A stretch of DNA of 64,000 nucleotides from Bacillota bacterium (GTDB lineage Bacteria; Bacillota_I; Bacilli_A; RF39; UBA660). Positions 9,084-16,502 of the stretch are shown piece by piece. A model generated the notes under the pieces. That model made no database searches. It was not told the origin of the DNA and saw only the letters and a program-made list of their open reading frames with translations. Numbering within the stretch: the first letter of the stretch is position 1; each line of letters starts with the position of its first letter. The DNA lies in NCBI GenBank assembly GCA_023391185.1, contig JAEWBI010000045.1:13479-77478 (forward strand), in the 5' to 3' direction. The position numbers and the translations under genes were made by a program.

Positions 9084-9107
9084 AAAAAAGAGTTGTCTCT
9101 TTTTTTC
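9084..9107 (+). terminator. Terminator of the O-acylation module
   Basis: AAAAAAGAG / CTCTTTTTT stem with a TTGT loop and a T tail. Confidence 0.75.
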
Positions 9108-9152
9108 TTATAAAAAAAATGGTATACTATCTGTAGATGATAGGGTGGTAGT

Positions 9153-9923
9153 ATGAAAAAAAAGATAAATGGTTTTTCATTAGTTGAGTTACTTGCGGTT
9201 ATAATAGTACTAGGAATTATTGCTTTAATTATTATTCCTTCGACTTTGAAAATTTTGGATAAATCAAAGAAAGATTCTTTTGAAAGAAGTGTTGTTGGAT
9301 TAATAAAAGCTGCAACAAACTATATGGCAGAAAGTGATTTTGAAGATTGGACAAGTGGATTAACTATAGCTAATATTCAAACTAATAATTTGTTTGAAGC
9401 AAAGAATCTAGATGCTTTTACAAGTGGAACACTATATAATAACAATGGTACTATTGCTGCTTCCAATGTTACTGATGGAAATTATTGTGCTAATGGAAAA
9501 AAGAATAGTTTAACTATTACGAAAGGAAATTGTGTAACAGGTAATGATATTATATATGAGATAGATACTATAAATTTAAGAGATTTTTCCAATTGGAAAT
9601 CTGGTAATTATAATTGGACTAGTGGTTCTTATGAAGCTTATCCAGCTAGATTATGCTTAAATAATCATATTACTGGAAAACCTAGTACAACTTATAAGGT
9701 TACAATTTCTAATACCAGTTATCGAATTTTAATTCGTGCTCTAGATAGTAATCATACATTTATATCAAGTTTTGATTTAGCAACAACAGGTACTTTTACA
9801 ACGCCTGCTAATACTGTATACTTAGCAATTTCAATATATAATCCAACTTCATCTACATTAACTTATGATTCATATAAGAATTTATTTGAAAGTGGATTTA
9901 AAGTAGACATAGTAAAGCAATAA
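9153..9923 (+). CDS. Prepilin-like protein with beta-rich display domain
   Basis: A 256-residue type IV prepilin/pseudopilin. The class III signal is MKKKINGFSLVELLAV, with processing expected between Gly7 and Phe8 and Glu12 at mature position 5, followed by the long hydrophobic helix. Residues about 30-125 form the pilin core with a two-Cys segment (TDGNYCANG ... GNC). The same TDGNYCANG block occurs in the pilin at 36309. Residues about 140-256 (NWKSGNYNWTSGSYEAYPARLC and a Ser/Thr/Tyr-rich beta region) look like a small beta-sandwich seen in phage tail and carbohydrate-binding proteins. RBS GGTGG. It stands alone between two terminators, far from the assembly genes at 48-53 kb. Confidence 0.88.
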   Translation: MKKKINGFSLVELLAVIIVLGIIALIIIPSTLKILDKSKKDSFERSVVGLIKAATNYMAESDFEDWTSGLTIANIQTNNLFEAKNLDAFTSGTLYNNNGTIAASNVTDGNYCANGKKNSLTITKGNCVTGNDIIYEIDTINLRDFSNWKSGNYNWTSGSYEAYPARLCLNNHITGKPSTTYKVTISNTSYRILIRALDSNHTFISSFDLATTGTFTTPANTVYLAISIYNPTSSTLTYDSYKNLFESGFKVDIVKQ

Positions 9924-9944
9924 ATTTATAGTATAAACTTAATT

Positions 9945-9986
9945 GCCTAATTAGTTATATTGTGTTATAATTAGTTAGGCTTTTTT
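9945..9986 (+). terminator. Long-stem terminator after the pseudopilin
   Basis: GCCTAATTAGTTATA pairs with TATAATTAGTTAGGC (two G-U pairs, 15 bp) and ends in six T. The right arm also contains TGTTATAAT, an extended -10 element that probably starts the RNase J transcript. Confidence 0.75.
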
Positions 9987-10005
9987 AATAAATGAAAGGA
10001 GATTT

Positions 10006-11652
10006 ATGAGTAAAATAAAAATATTTGCATTAGGGGGATTAAATGATATCGGTAAGAACATGTATGTTGTTGAAGTCGATAAAGATATATTCTTATTTGA
10101 TGCAGGATTAAAATATGCGGATGACAAAATGTTAGGTGTTGATTATATTATTCCTAACTTTGATTATTTAAAAGAAAACATAGCTAGAATTCAAGGGTTG
10201 TTTATTACCCACGGGCATCAATTACAAATGGGGGCAGTATCTGATATATTAACGGAATTACCTACTTTGAAGATTTATGGTACTGCGTTTACTTTAAATA
10301 TTTTAAAAGAAGAACTAATTACTGATGGTGTGAAAACTGAAAATTTAATTGAGTTAAAACCTCATCGTAAAGTAGAATTTGGAAGTAATGCTATATTTCC
10401 AATTAGTCTTACTCACTCTGTACCAGATACAGTAGGGTATGTACTATATACACCAGATGGAGCTATATTCTATACTGGGAACTTTGCTTTTGATCCTACT
10501 ATGGTAGGACCATATAAAACGGATATTGGTAAACTTGCTTATGTTGGTAAACAAGGAGTACTTTGTTTACTTAGTGAGTCGTTATATGCAGATAAAAAAG
10601 GATATACTTCGCCACAACACAGATGTTCAGGAATATTTCGTGAAATGCTTGGAAAAAACGAAGGAAGAATTCTTTTCAATATATATGATTCTCAAGTTTA
10701 TAGAATTCAAGAATTATTAACTGAAATAGGTAAAACAAAGAGAAAAGTTGTTATAATGGGTAAAACATTGGAAACACTTATATATAACTGTATCGATAAT
10801 AATTATGTAAAGTTTGATAAAACTCAAATTGGTAGTATCCATGATGTAAATGAAAGAGGAACTATCGTAATTATTTCTGATGAAAGAGAAAAACCATTCT
10901 CAAATATCAAAAGAATAATTAGAGGAATTGATAAATTTATTAAAATTACAACTGCAGATACAGTAGTGTTTGCTTCTCAGGTATATGATGGAATGGAAAA
11001 AACAGCTACAGCTGTTTATGATAGTTTAGCTAAATTAGGATGTAACTTAGTTATATTATCAACTAAAAAGTATTTATCGCTTCATGCTTCAAGTGAAGAT
11101 TTAATGCTTATGCTTGATTTAATGCAACCAAAATACTATTTACCTGTAATAGGTGAGTATAGACATCAAGTTGCTAATGCTGAAGTTGCTAAGCAAATAG
11201 GTATGAAAGAAGAAAATATTCTTCTTAGATTAGATGGTGAAGTAATAACTTTTGAAAATGGTAACTTAGTTAACAATAATGAAAAAGTTAAAGTTGACGA
11301 TATTTTAATAGATGGTAAAACAATAGGTGATATTGGTGAGGCAGTATTAAAAGATCGAGAAGCTCTTAGTGATAATGGTATAGTTGTTGTAACAGCAACT
11401 ATAGATAGAGCGACAAAAAAAGTCTTAGCAGGACCAGAAATATTAACACGTGGTTTTATTTATATAAAAGATAATATAGATATAATTAAAGAAGCTGAAA
11501 GAATTTCGTTAGAAGTAATTAACGATAATATAAAAGAAAGCTACGTTGATTTTAATAAAATAAAAGCTGGTATTAGAGATAAAGTTGGTAGATATTTATA
11601 TGCAGAAACAGAATGTAAACCAATGGTTCTACTTGTTATGCAAGAGGTTTAA
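10006..11652 (+). CDS. RNase J family protein with degenerate active site
   Basis: A 548-residue metallo-beta-lactamase/beta-CASP protein, full RNase J length, closest in character to RNase J2 of Bacillus. RNase J enzymes need two metals held by HxHxDH, an Asp in TGDF, and His in PVHGEYR. Here the first motif is HGHQLQ (His69, His71 kept; Asp to Leu73, His to Gln74), the Asp is Asn159 (TGNFAFD), and the late His is Ile382 (PVIGEYRH). His137 in THSVPDT and His360 remain. It is therefore probably catalytically weak or dead and acts as a structural partner of an active RNase J elsewhere. The C-terminal dimerisation domain is intact. RBS AAAGGAG. Confidence 0.9.
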   Translation: MSKIKIFALGGLNDIGKNMYVVEVDKDIFLFDAGLKYADDKMLGVDYIIPNFDYLKENIARIQGLFITHGHQLQMGAVSDILTELPTLKIYGTAFTLNILKEELITDGVKTENLIELKPHRKVEFGSNAIFPISLTHSVPDTVGYVLYTPDGAIFYTGNFAFDPTMVGPYKTDIGKLAYVGKQGVLCLLSESLYADKKGYTSPQHRCSGIFREMLGKNEGRILFNIYDSQVYRIQELLTEIGKTKRKVVIMGKTLETLIYNCIDNNYVKFDKTQIGSIHDVNERGTIVIISDEREKPFSNIKRIIRGIDKFIKITTADTVVFASQVYDGMEKTATAVYDSLAKLGCNLVILSTKKYLSLHASSEDLMLMLDLMQPKYYLPVIGEYRHQVANAEVAKQIGMKEENILLRLDGEVITFENGNLVNNNEKVKVDDILIDGKTIGDIGEAVLKDREALSDNGIVVVTATIDRATKKVLAGPEILTRGFIYIKDNIDIIKEAERISLEVINDNIKESYVDFNKIKAGIRDKVGRYLYAETECKPMVLLVMQEV

Positions 11653-11666
11653 TGCCTCTTTTTTTG
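11642..11666 (+). terminator. Terminator of the RNase J gene
   Basis: AAGAGG / CCTCTT stem and a T run; the stop codon lies in the loop. Confidence 0.7.
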
Positions 11667-11714
11667 TTAATAATTTATTTATAGTTATGATATAATTATA
11701 ATAGAGGTGGTAAT

Positions 11715-12029
11715 ATGAAAGAAATAATTGTAGAGAATTTAGGCTCGTCTGGTTTACTTATTCCAGGGGCAATTATAATATTGATATTATTTATTGTATT
11801 ACGTTTTTTTAAGGCACTATTTTCATCATCATTCATAGGTTTTTTGTTATCATTAGTTTCATACTCAGTATATGAATATATATATTTTAACTTCCCAACT
11901 GTTGCATGTTTAGCGTTTCTACTTTGTCTTACTGGTTTTGGTAAAAGTGGTATTATCGGTAAGGTATTTGCACTAATTGGTTTAATTTTATCAGGTTATA
12001 TTATTATTCATACACTGGGATTTATTTAA
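11715..12029 (+). CDS. Small membrane protein, 104 aa
   Basis: I do not recognise the family. It has three or four predicted membrane helices (residues about 15-35, 40-60, 63-75, 80-103), is short of charged residues, and has a single soluble loop with GFGKSGIIGK. RBS AGAGGTGG. It forms its own unit between the RNase J terminator and another terminator at its 3' end. Coding is likely because of the RBS, the clean boundaries and the coherent hydrophobic pattern. Confidence 0.65.
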   Translation: MKEIIVENLGSSGLLIPGAIIILILFIVLRFFKALFSSSFIGFLLSLVSYSVYEYIYFNFPTVACLAFLLCLTGFGKSGIIGKVFALIGLILSGYIIIHTLGFI

Positions 12030-12052
12030 AAGAAGTTTAATACTTCTTTTTT
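12027..12052 (+). terminator. Terminator of the 104-aa membrane protein
   Basis: AAAAGAAGT / ACTTCTTTT stem with a short loop and T tail, beginning at the stop codon. Confidence 0.75.
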
Positions 12053-12105
12053 ATTGATATAAGATGTAAAAAATTATATAATAAAAAAAGAAGGTAGGAA
12101 ATTAT

Positions 12106-12438
12106 ATGAAATTAGTTGTTTTAATATTGAAAGAAGAAGAAGTACTAGATAAGTTTGTGAAAAGATGTACAAACAGTAATATAAAGAACATTACTGTTAT
12201 TGAAAGTGATTCATATGAAACTGAAAAAGTTGGTAGTAAAAGAAAACATGAATCTAATATACTTAATTCTATAAGATACATTCTAGATTATTATAATGAT
12301 GAAAGTAGAACAATATTAATTCCTGTAAATACTGAGAAATTAGAAGAAGTAAAAAATATTATTAAAAGTTTAGTACCAAGTGAACAATATACTTTGATGG
12401 TTATTAATTTAGAAGAAATAATAGGACTTGAAAAGTAA
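12106..12438 (+). CDS. PII-like small regulatory protein
   Basis: A 110-residue protein with the beta-alpha-beta / beta-alpha-beta pattern of PII-like proteins: MKLVVLILKEEEVLDKFVKR at the start, ITVIES as second strand, a charged flexible loop (ETEKVGSKRKHES) where PII proteins carry the T-loop, then ILIPVNTEKLEEVKNII and a closing LMVINLEEIIGL. It is not the c-di-AMP receptor PstA by sequence. Its stop overlaps the start of the antiporter gene (TAATG), so the two are translationally coupled. By analogy with PII-like proteins that bind membrane transporters, it may control that antiporter. Ligand unknown. Confidence 0.7.
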   Translation: MKLVVLILKEEEVLDKFVKRCTNSNIKNITVIESDSYETEKVGSKRKHESNILNSIRYILDYYNDESRTILIPVNTEKLEEVKNIIKSLVPSEQYTLMVINLEEIIGLEK

Positions 12439-13601
12439 TGGAAGTTTTATTTGATTTATCTATAATATTTGTTTTTGGTTTATTAATTGGGCAAGCTTTT
12501 AAAATAATAAAGTTACCAGAAGTAATTGGGTACTTAATATCTGGTATTGTTATAGGTCCTTATGTTCTTAATTTAGTTACTGCAGATAGTCTAAATAGTA
12601 TGGAATTATTTTCGACAATTGCTTTATCTTTTGTATCCTTCTTAATAGGTGCTGAATTTAAATGGAAATATGTAAAAAGACTTGGTATCAAACCTTTTGT
12701 AATAGGTTTAACATGCTCAGTATTTACCATGCTTGTTGTAACAGGATGTCTATACTTATCAGGCAATAATTTAAGTTTTTCTTTAATTATGGGTGCCATA
12801 GCGGCAGCTACAGCACCAGCTGCTATAATGATGATTGTTAAAGAGTATAAAGCAAAAGGTGAAGTAACTGATACTATGCTTAGTGTTATAGCTATTGAAG
12901 ATGTTAGTTCAGTAGTCATATTTGGATTTACAATAGTAATAGCTGAATATTTAGAAGTAGGGAGTGCTACTTTATCTGGATTATTAGAGCCTTTTTCTGA
13001 AATAGGTATTTCTTTAGTTATGGGCACAGTTTTAGGTCTATTTCTAGGTATAACTGCAAAACTTTTTAAAACTAAAAATAATATTATATGTATGATACTA
13101 GTAACTGTTTTTACTGCCATATTAATAGCGGATTACGCAGGAATATCTTCACTTCTTATGTGCATGATTACTGGAATAGTTTTTGTTAATGCATACAATA
13201 GAATATTTACAGATAAAGTGTTAGATGCAATGGATATAATATCTTCACCACTAATGATAGTATTTTTTGTAATAAGTGGTGCTAGTTTAGATTTTAAAGT
13301 CCTTCCAGAAGTAGGACTAATAGGAATAATATTTATATTATCAAGAGCATTTGGTAAAGTATTTGGTGCTTATTTAGGGGCATCATTAGGTCATAGTTCT
13401 AATAATGTGCGTAAATATTTAGGGCCAACATTACTTTCTGAAACGGGTATTGCTATTGGACTTGCTTTAGTTGCTAAAGAAACATTTCCTAATTATGGAG
13501 ATACATTAATAACGATAACCATCGCATCAAGTTTTATATTTGATATGATAGGACCATTTTTAGTTAAAATGAGTTTGAAGAAAGTTGAAGAAATAAAATA
13601 A
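12438..13601 (+). CDS. CPA2-family cation:proton antiporter
   Basis: A 387-residue transporter with about 12 membrane helices of the monovalent cation:proton antiporter-2 family (KefB/NapA type). Diagnostic stretches are LPEVIGYLISGIVIGPYVL near the start, an AAATAPAAIMMIVKEY helix, and AIEDVSSVVIFGF with the acidic pair region that carries the transported ion. It has no C-terminal TrkA-N/RCK domain, so regulation must come from elsewhere, plausibly the PII-like protein with which it overlaps by one base. It could exchange Na+ or K+ for protons; the ion cannot be told from sequence. Confidence 0.88.
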   Translation: MEVLFDLSIIFVFGLLIGQAFKIIKLPEVIGYLISGIVIGPYVLNLVTADSLNSMELFSTIALSFVSFLIGAEFKWKYVKRLGIKPFVIGLTCSVFTMLVVTGCLYLSGNNLSFSLIMGAIAAATAPAAIMMIVKEYKAKGEVTDTMLSVIAIEDVSSVVIFGFTIVIAEYLEVGSATLSGLLEPFSEIGISLVMGTVLGLFLGITAKLFKTKNNIICMILVTVFTAILIADYAGISSLLMCMITGIVFVNAYNRIFTDKVLDAMDIISSPLMIVFFVISGASLDFKVLPEVGLIGIIFILSRAFGKVFGAYLGASLGHSSNNVRKYLGPTLLSETGIAIGLALVAKETFPNYGDTLITITIASSFIFDMIGPFLVKMSLKKVEEIK

Positions 13602-13620
13602 TATATATTTATTAAAAATC

Positions 13621-13647
13621 AAGTAGATAGATCTTCTATCTACTTTT
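13621..13647 (+). terminator. Terminator of the PII-like/antiporter operon
   Basis: AAGTAGATAG / CTATCTACTT perfect ten-base stem with an ATCTT loop and a T-rich tail. Confidence 0.85.
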
Positions 13648-13656
13648 CTAATACCC

Positions 13657-13685
13657 TTGAAAAAAATACCTATTTATGGTATCAT
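13657..13685 (+). promoter_or_regulatory. Sigma-A type promoter of miaB
   Basis: TTGAAA (13657-13662), 17-base spacer, TATCAT (13680-13685), 16 bases before the GTG start of miaB. Confidence 0.75.
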
Positions 13686-13701
13686 CTTTAGGTGGAAATG
13701 A

Positions 13702-15132
13702 GTGATTTATATGCAAATACCTAGTTTAAAAGAAGCACAAAAAAGAACTAGTAGAAAAATAGAGATAAAAACTGATGAGTATGTCTTAAATGACAATTTA
13801 AAAGTTTTAGGTAAAAACAAAAAATATTTCATTAAGACCTATGGGTGTCAAATGAATGAACATGATTCTGAAAATATAAAAGCAATTCTTGAAGATATGA
13901 GTTTTATAGGAACTGAAAATATGGAAGAAGCTGACTTTATATTATTAAATACATGCGCTATTAGAGAAAATGCTCATAATAAAGTATTTGGTATGCTTGG
14001 TAGAATTAAGCATCTTAAAGAAACAAAACCAGATATTATTACAGGTGTATGTGGTTGCATGATGCAAGAAGAAGCAGTAGTAGATGAAATAATTAAGAAA
14101 TTTAAATGGATGGACGTTGTATTTGGTACACATAATATTCATAATTTACCTAATATTTTAAATACTGCATTATCAAAAAATGCTTTAGAAGTAGAAGTAC
14201 AAAGTATTGAAGGCGATGTTTTAGAGAATATCCCAGTAAAAAGGGATAGTAAGTATAAAGCATGGGTTAATATTATGTATGGATGTGATAAATTCTGTAC
14301 TTATTGTATAGTACCTTATACAAGAGGAAAACAAAGAAGTAGAGAGCCTAAGTTTATATTAGATGAAGTTAAAGAACTTATTAAAGATGGTTATAAAGAA
14401 ATAACTCTTTTAGGGCAAAATGTAAATGCCTATGGAAAAGATTTAGATATTAATTATACTATGTCTAATTTACTTGAAGATGTAGCTAAAACAGGTATAG
14501 CGCGTATTAGGTTTGTTACTAGTCATCCTTGGGATTTTAACGATGATATGATAGATATTATTAGTAAATATAATAATATTATGCCTTATATTCATCTTCC
14601 TCTTCAGTCTGGTTCATCTAAAATATTAAAATTAATGGGTAGAAGATATACTAAGGAAGATTATTTAGTTTTATATGATAAACTTAAAAGAAAACTTCCA
14701 CATAGTTCTATAACTACTGATATAATTGTTGGTTTTCCTGGTGAAACAAGAGAAGATTTTGAAGAAACACTTGATGTTGTTAATAACTGTAAATTCGATT
14801 CAGCATTTACTTTTGTATTTTCGCCAAGAATAGGTACACCGGCTTGTCGTATGAAAGATGATATAACTATGACTGAAAAGAATAATAGATTATATGAATT
14901 AAATGATTTGGTAAATAAATATGCTAAAGAGGCAAATGATAATTACAAAGACAAAATAGTACCAGTACTTTTAGAAAACTATAGTGAAAAAGATGAAACT
15001 ATGCTTATGGGATATACTGATACAATGAAACTTGTTAATGTTAAAGCTGATCCTAAATATTTAGGAGAGATAGTAAATGTTAAAATTAACGATGTTAAAA
15101 CATGGAGTATGGATGGAATTATTGTAGACTAA
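13702..15132 (+). CDS. miaB: tRNA-2-methylthio-N6-dimethylallyladenosine synthase
   Basis: Radical-SAM methylthiotransferase that adds a methylthio group to i6A37 of tRNAs. The N-terminal UPF0004 domain has the three cluster cysteines in YGCQMN (Cys49), NTCAIRE (Cys85) and GVCGCM (Cys119; Cys117 is extra). The radical-SAM CxxxCxxC is Cys195-Cys199-Cys202 in YGCDKFCTYCIVPYTRG, and a TRAM domain ends the protein. I use the GTG at 13702 because AGGTGG lies six bases upstream; the ATG at 13711 is an alternative with poorer spacing. Length (476 aa) is normal. MiaA is not in the window. Confidence 0.95.
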   Translation: MIYMQIPSLKEAQKRTSRKIEIKTDEYVLNDNLKVLGKNKKYFIKTYGCQMNEHDSENIKAILEDMSFIGTENMEEADFILLNTCAIRENAHNKVFGMLGRIKHLKETKPDIITGVCGCMMQEEAVVDEIIKKFKWMDVVFGTHNIHNLPNILNTALSKNALEVEVQSIEGDVLENIPVKRDSKYKAWVNIMYGCDKFCTYCIVPYTRGKQRSREPKFILDEVKELIKDGYKEITLLGQNVNAYGKDLDINYTMSNLLEDVAKTGIARIRFVTSHPWDFNDDMIDIISKYNNIMPYIHLPLQSGSSKILKLMGRRYTKEDYLVLYDKLKRKLPHSSITTDIIVGFPGETREDFEETLDVVNNCKFDSAFTFVFSPRIGTPACRMKDDITMTEKNNRLYELNDLVNKYAKEANDNYKDKIVPVLLENYSEKDETMLMGYTDTMKLVNVKADPKYLGEIVNVKINDVKTWSMDGIIVD

Positions 15133-15146
15133 AAGGAGGTTATTTT

Positions 15147-15650
15147 ATGAAGAATAACAAACTAGTTTTAGCACTTATAATGGGACTTGCAATAGGTTTA
15201 ACAATCGGTGCAGTTACAACATATTTTATTATGAAAACAGGGCAAACAAAACAAATTGAAGAATATAAGAGTGAGAATCTTACCATCACTCAAAAACTAA
15301 CTTTAGAAATTAAAAAGTTAACACTAAAAAGTGCTACATATAATTATGTAGATGCTGTTGAAAATGCTGTATCAGTATTAAAAGAAAAAGACAGTAAGTA
15401 TACAGTAAAATCAGGTATGTATATGCTAAAACAAACAAATTTATTAACAGAAGTTAATGAAGAAACATTAGAAGTATTACCTGATGCTGTAACAATATCT
15501 GATATTGATTTTGGAAAAGAAGGTCCAAACCTAAATAGTATGGTTTATATTAATGAAAAAGGTAAAGTTAGTGAAGCGGTATTTTATGTAGATGGTTTTC
15601 AAATCACATATGATATAGTTGGTACTAAAGTGACAGAAGTAGAGAAATAA
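15147..15650 (+). CDS. Membrane-anchored hypothetical protein, 167 aa
   Basis: One N-terminal membrane helix (residues about 6-28, LALIMGLAIGLTIGAVTTYF), then a short coiled coil rich in Glu and Lys (residues 33-60), then an extracytoplasmic beta-containing domain of about 100 residues. A perfect AAAGGAGGT precedes the ATG at 15147, so an in-frame start 45 bases earlier inside miaB is rejected. It lies 14 bases after miaB and is probably co-transcribed with it. The C-terminal half (SGMYMLKQTNLL ... VYINEKGKVSEAVFYVDGF) loosely resembles the globular part of pilin-like proteins, but there is no prepilin cleavage site. No family recognised. Confidence 0.7.
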   Translation: MKNNKLVLALIMGLAIGLTIGAVTTYFIMKTGQTKQIEEYKSENLTITQKLTLEIKKLTLKSATYNYVDAVENAVSVLKEKDSKYTVKSGMYMLKQTNLLTEVNEETLEVLPDAVTISDIDFGKEGPNLNSMVYINEKGKVSEAVFYVDGFQITYDIVGTKVTEVEK

Positions 15651-15685
15651 CATTATATTTAGTTAATTAAGATAGGAGAAATAAA

Positions 15686-16285
15686 ATGCATTTTTTAAGA
15701 AAAAATTCAACTAAAGCTAAAAACATTCAAATGTTTAGAAAAAAAGAATTTAATTTAAATAAGTTTATAAATGACTATTATATGGATCAAAATAGTGCTT
15801 ATATAACTGTTAAAGTTGATGATTATAGTGATATTGTATCTAAATATTCTGTTGATAATTATGAATGGATTAATAGAGATTTTGCTGATCATTTAGAATT
15901 AATGGCATACTATATTCCAGTTGAGGAACCAATAGTAATTGAAATAACTGGTAAAAAATTCACAGATGAGCAAAAGAAAGTAATTGAAAAAGTTATTAAA
16001 ACATATTTTGGTCTTAAACTTGGTGATAAAATGCTTCTTCTAAATGAGAATCGTGATAAATACTTAATTCTTTTAGTATTTGGTGTTTTAAGTTTTTTAA
16101 TGTTCTACCTTTTATTTATGGAAAATATAATAGGAACAGTCCTTGAAGTTGGATCATTAGTGTTTTGGTTTATTATGTGGTCATTTGCGGATTTAGCATT
16201 CTTACAAAGAAACAATTTAAAAATTGATAAACTGGAAGCTGGGCAGTTGTCGTCTGCAAAAGTGGCATTTTTAGATCAAGATTAA
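15686..16285 (+). CDS. Hypothetical protein with C-terminal membrane hairpin
   Basis: A 199-residue protein. Residues 1-125 are soluble, with a basic start (RKNSTKAKNIQMFRKKE), an acidic middle (VKVDDYSDIVSKYSVDNYEW) and a helical stretch; two membrane helices follow at about 128-146 and 150-168, then a short polar tail. RBS AGGAG. It lies 35 bases after the previous gene and is followed by a terminator, so it closes the miaB transcription unit. I do not recognise a family and give no function. Confidence 0.7.
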   Translation: MHFLRKNSTKAKNIQMFRKKEFNLNKFINDYYMDQNSAYITVKVDDYSDIVSKYSVDNYEWINRDFADHLELMAYYIPVEEPIVIEITGKKFTDEQKKVIEKVIKTYFGLKLGDKMLLLNENRDKYLILLVFGVLSFLMFYLLFMENIIGTVLEVGSLVFWFIMWSFADLAFLQRNNLKIDKLEAGQLSSAKVAFLDQD

Positions 16286-16312
16286 AAGGAAATATTTATT
16301 TTCTTTTTTTGT
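16283..16312 (+). terminator. Terminator closing the miaB unit
   Basis: AAGGAAAT / ATTTTCTT stem (with G-U) and seven T, directly after the stop codon. Confidence 0.6.
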
Positions 16313-16416
16313 TGTAGATCTTTGACAAGATTTCAATTTATACTTTTACTTTTAACAAGCAAAATGATGGTTCATACACTTTATATAGTATAAAAAAAGA
16401 ATCATAAATATAGAGT

Positions 16417-16450
16417 CTTGGATTTAATAGATAAAATCCAAGATTTTTAT
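16417..16450 (+). terminator. Second hairpin upstream of the giant pilin
   Basis: CTTGGATTT / AAATCCAAG stem with a seven-base loop and a T-rich tail. It lies 100 bases after the previous terminator and before the pilin promoter, and insulates that gene. Confidence 0.65.
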
Positions 16451-16477
16451 TTTGGGTAGATTAAATTATTTTATATG

Positions 16478-16486
16478 TGTTATAAT
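16478..16486 (+). promoter_or_regulatory. Extended -10 promoter of the giant pilin
   Basis: TGTTATAAT, an extended -10 box, 16 bases before the start. No good -35 box is visible. The same TGTTATAAT occurs before several other genes in the window. Confidence 0.5.
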
Positions 16487-16502
16487 TATACTAGGTGATA
16501 GT

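Noticed and set aside
12560..13120. A 186-codon open frame antisense to the antiporter
   Set aside because: It has no RBS, its amino acid composition is that of a mirrored membrane gene, and the sense strand encodes a clear CPA2 antiporter.
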